64,000 bases of DNA from Trichobilharzia szidati (taxonomy: Eukaryota; Platyhelminthes; Trematoda; Strigeidida; Schistosomatidae). Positions 61,991-64,000 of this stretch are shown one piece after another. Location: contig OX235279.1 in assembly GCA_944472155.2 (NCBI GenBank), positions 56,455,564 through 56,519,563 on the forward strand, in the 5' to 3' direction. The notes under the pieces are model-generated. The model saw only the letters and a program-made list of their open reading frames with translations, had not been told where the DNA came from and did no database searches. The position numbers and the translations under genes were made by a program. Position 1 is the first letter of the stretch. Each line of letters starts with the position of its first letter.

Positions 61991-62269
61991 TGGCAAAGGG
62001 AGGTTCAAAAGACATAAGAAGTGCGAGGGAAAAAGAATAGTAATATGGATAAACAATAGTTTTATTAGATATGATAAATCACAAAGAGTGAATGCGTTTG
62101 TGCCGTTTAGAACGGGTTTGAGACCTCAAACAACAGTGGGGTTAGACATGATAACGTCCTGAAAACAGCTCAGAAACATATGTGTAGATATCTATAGGTC
62201 TCTACACTAGCGAAACACACTTTGACCTGGAGTATGCACACATTCCCCTACTATGTGACATTATTTTAT

Positions 62270-64000
62270 TATTCCCTTGGGTTCTGAGTGGGACATAGGG
62301 CTTCAACAACACATCTCGTCTATGTTCAATTCTCTGCTGTCCTCTTCACCTGGGTCCACGGTTGACCATAATCTCTCATCTCCTCCTCCCACGCTTTTCT
62401 CCATATCATCCTAGCATCAACGATCCACTCGTCGCTTTCCACTGGAATTCTACTTAAGGGTCTGGCGCGCGACGTCATTCGAAGGCCTCCCCAATATGTA
62501 CCCGATCCATTTCCATTTTCTCCTACATATTTGTTGAGCGACCGCCTCTTGGTTGGTTTGTTCCCAGCCAGAGTTTCTTGTTGATAAATCCTTCCAGTCA
62601 TTTGATCTTCAGTGTGGGGAGCGAAGGCAGCTGTTGATAAAAGTTTACTGCAAACTGTTGGAAATCCTTTTCGGGACACACAGCGCAAGTTTCTGACCCG
62701 TATAGAACTGACTGACTCTCACGTTTGTGCCGAAAATCCGGATCTTGTTCTTTATGCTGAGTGCAGAAGATTTCCAAACTGGTTTCAGGTTGATGAAGGC
62801 GTACCCTACCTTTCCGATTCTGGCTTGCCAGCTTTGACATCTTGATCCGTTCCACCTGTGGTTGACACGATGCTTCGTAGATAAGTGAGGGAGGTAACCT
62901 CTGTCAAATGGTGATTGGTGCTGGTTGTTGTTGCTGTTGATTGGTTATCTTCATCGCCTCTGTCTTCTCTGTGTTCACCCGGAGTCCTGTCTTCACTACC
63001 AGCCTCTTCAGCCAGTTTGTTGCTTTTCGCCTGCAATTGTTTGAGTTTGTGTGACATTGAACATAAATCATCCCTCCGTGAAATCCAGATCTTCCAGAGC
63101 CTTATTATCGGTGATCCAGCGTAGCCCTGTCTCCTCGCTCCCCACAGTCTGACGCATAATCCAGTCCACTACAATTAAGAATATCATCGATGATAATAGG
63201 CAGACAGCCTTGTCTTACTCCTGCATTCACTTCGAGCGCCTCGCTGAGTTTTCCGTTGTGGATCACCTGACACGTGGCATTGTCATGCAACCAACTGTTG
63301 AATGAGGTTGATAAAGATTAAGGCACTGCACGCCGTAGTGTTGAAGTAGTTTCCAAAATACTCGTCGGTCAACTCTGTCGAAGGCCTTTTCGAAATCGAT
63401 GGAGCTGAGGTGGAGGTTTGGCCGCCATTCTATTCTTCGTTTGATGACGATGCGTAGAGTTGCGATTTGATCAGCACATGATTTGCTCTTCCTCAATCCA
63501 ACTCGTGCCGGGCGCAGTCCTGCACCCAGTGCATCTTCTAGTTTCTACGGAATGACGTGACATGGTATTTTACTCGGCGTGAACAAGAGCATGATTCCAT
63601 GCCAGTTCTTGTGCAGACTTAAGTCACCCTTCTTTGGTAGCTTGACAAGGTAGTCTTTCTTTCGTTTAGTAGGCACTTTCATTCCTTCCAAACATTTTGC
63701 AATAATGGCGTCAGCACATCTGCGGAAGGCTCTGGTTCTCTTTCTCTCAGCTTGACGGGGAATTCCGTCTGGCCCTACTGCCTTCCCAACTGGACTTTAG
63801 TAGCTTGACCGCATTCAGGATTTCTGCTTTGGTTGGAGGATTGGTGTCTACTGGCAGTTGTGTGCGTGCTAATGGTGGTGTTTCTGGACGGGTTATAGGT
63901 GGTGGTCGATCCAAGAATCCTTTGAAGTGATCAGCCCATTGTTTTATTCGTCTCTCCTCTTTGGTTGGTAGGTTTTCTCTACCATCTTTTGTAGGTTTCA
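62270..64000 (-). mobile_element. RTE-like LINE, 3' two thirds, running off the window
   Basis: Minus strand, from the window edge: ERIKQWADHF-like linker (63,950-63,900), PVDTNPPTKAEILNAVKLLK (63,850), RKSKSCADQIATLRIVIKRR, SSIDFEKAFDRVDRRVFW, LLQHYGVQ (63,496-63,330), VIHNGKLSEALEVNAGVRQG (63,250), LRSIVSTTGGTDQDV (62,870), then LYGSETCAV, QQICRRKWKWIGYILGRP-like and the end tail at 62,285. This is the RT and C-terminal domains of an RTE ORF with stops and frameshifts. It belongs to the same subfamily as 49.4-50.6 kb. Confidence 0.85.

Noticed and set aside
1..64000. CRISPR arrays, rRNA genes, bacterial operons, prophage
   Set aside because: No regular spacer arrays, no rRNA signatures, and gene structure is clearly eukaryotic.

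Overview
The window is eukaryotic and most resembles a trematode flatworm genome, probably a blood fluke (schistosome-like). The evidence is AT-rich DNA, a spliced gene with introns of up to about 7 kb, and a repeat set typical of flukes: RTE-like and CR1-like LINEs, a Ty3/gypsy element with a CHCC-type Gag knuckle as in the CsRn1/Boudicca lineage, Merlin and CACTA-like DNA transposon remnants, and several Penelope-like elements (PLEs) with GIY-YIG endonucleases. The species assignment is inference; no marker gene settles it.

Region 1-32.7 kb is a nest of mobile elements with no recognised host gene. It runs as follows: a decayed CR1-like LINE (1-2.5 kb); an internally deleted Ty3/gypsy element with 377-bp LTRs (2.6-6.0 kb); a small RTE tail with a foldback end (7.2-7.4 kb); a CR1-like LINE apparently split into 3' (8.1-9.2 kb) and 5' (13.1-15.9 kb) parts by about 4 kb holding a Merlin element and a CACTA-like transposase remnant; an inverted pair of PLE-B copies around a gag fragment that carries a probable solo LTR (16.5-19.6 kb); a 6.3-kb palindromic pair of nearly identical PLE-A elements, each with an intact 813-codon ORF, flanked by a 13-bp duplication (19.6-25.9 kb); a PLE-F fragment with a LINE fragment (26.0-27.4 kb); and an RTE copy split by a 3.5-kb CR1-like LINE with an 8-bp target-site duplication (27.4-32.7 kb).

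Region 33.6-60.5 kb on the minus strand carries the one clear host gene: the second-largest subunit of RNA polymerase III (RPC2, POLR3B). Eleven exons join in frame into 886 residues plus a stop. The 5' coding third was not found and probably lies beyond 61 kb or outside the window. Its introns are full of elements: a head-to-head PLE-E pair, a CR1-type LINE, an RTE interrupted by a PLE-C with an 11-bp duplication, a PLE-D with inverted terminal repeats and hammerhead-like hairpins, a tRNA-derived SINE with an RTE-like tail, and several RTE tails, one with a 5' inversion.

The most striking host-gene feature is a 1757-bp inverted duplication (53,928-55,684 and 56,973-58,729). It places an antisense copy of coding exon 4 in intron 2 and leaves exon 3 in the loop. 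The last 1.7 kb is another minus-strand RTE copy running off the window.

A recurring theme is 5'-to-5' (head-to-head) pairing of PLE copies: three families show it directly, and a fourth has inverted terminal repeats. With the outer target-site duplication of the PLE-A pair, this suggests integration of two joined copies as one event.
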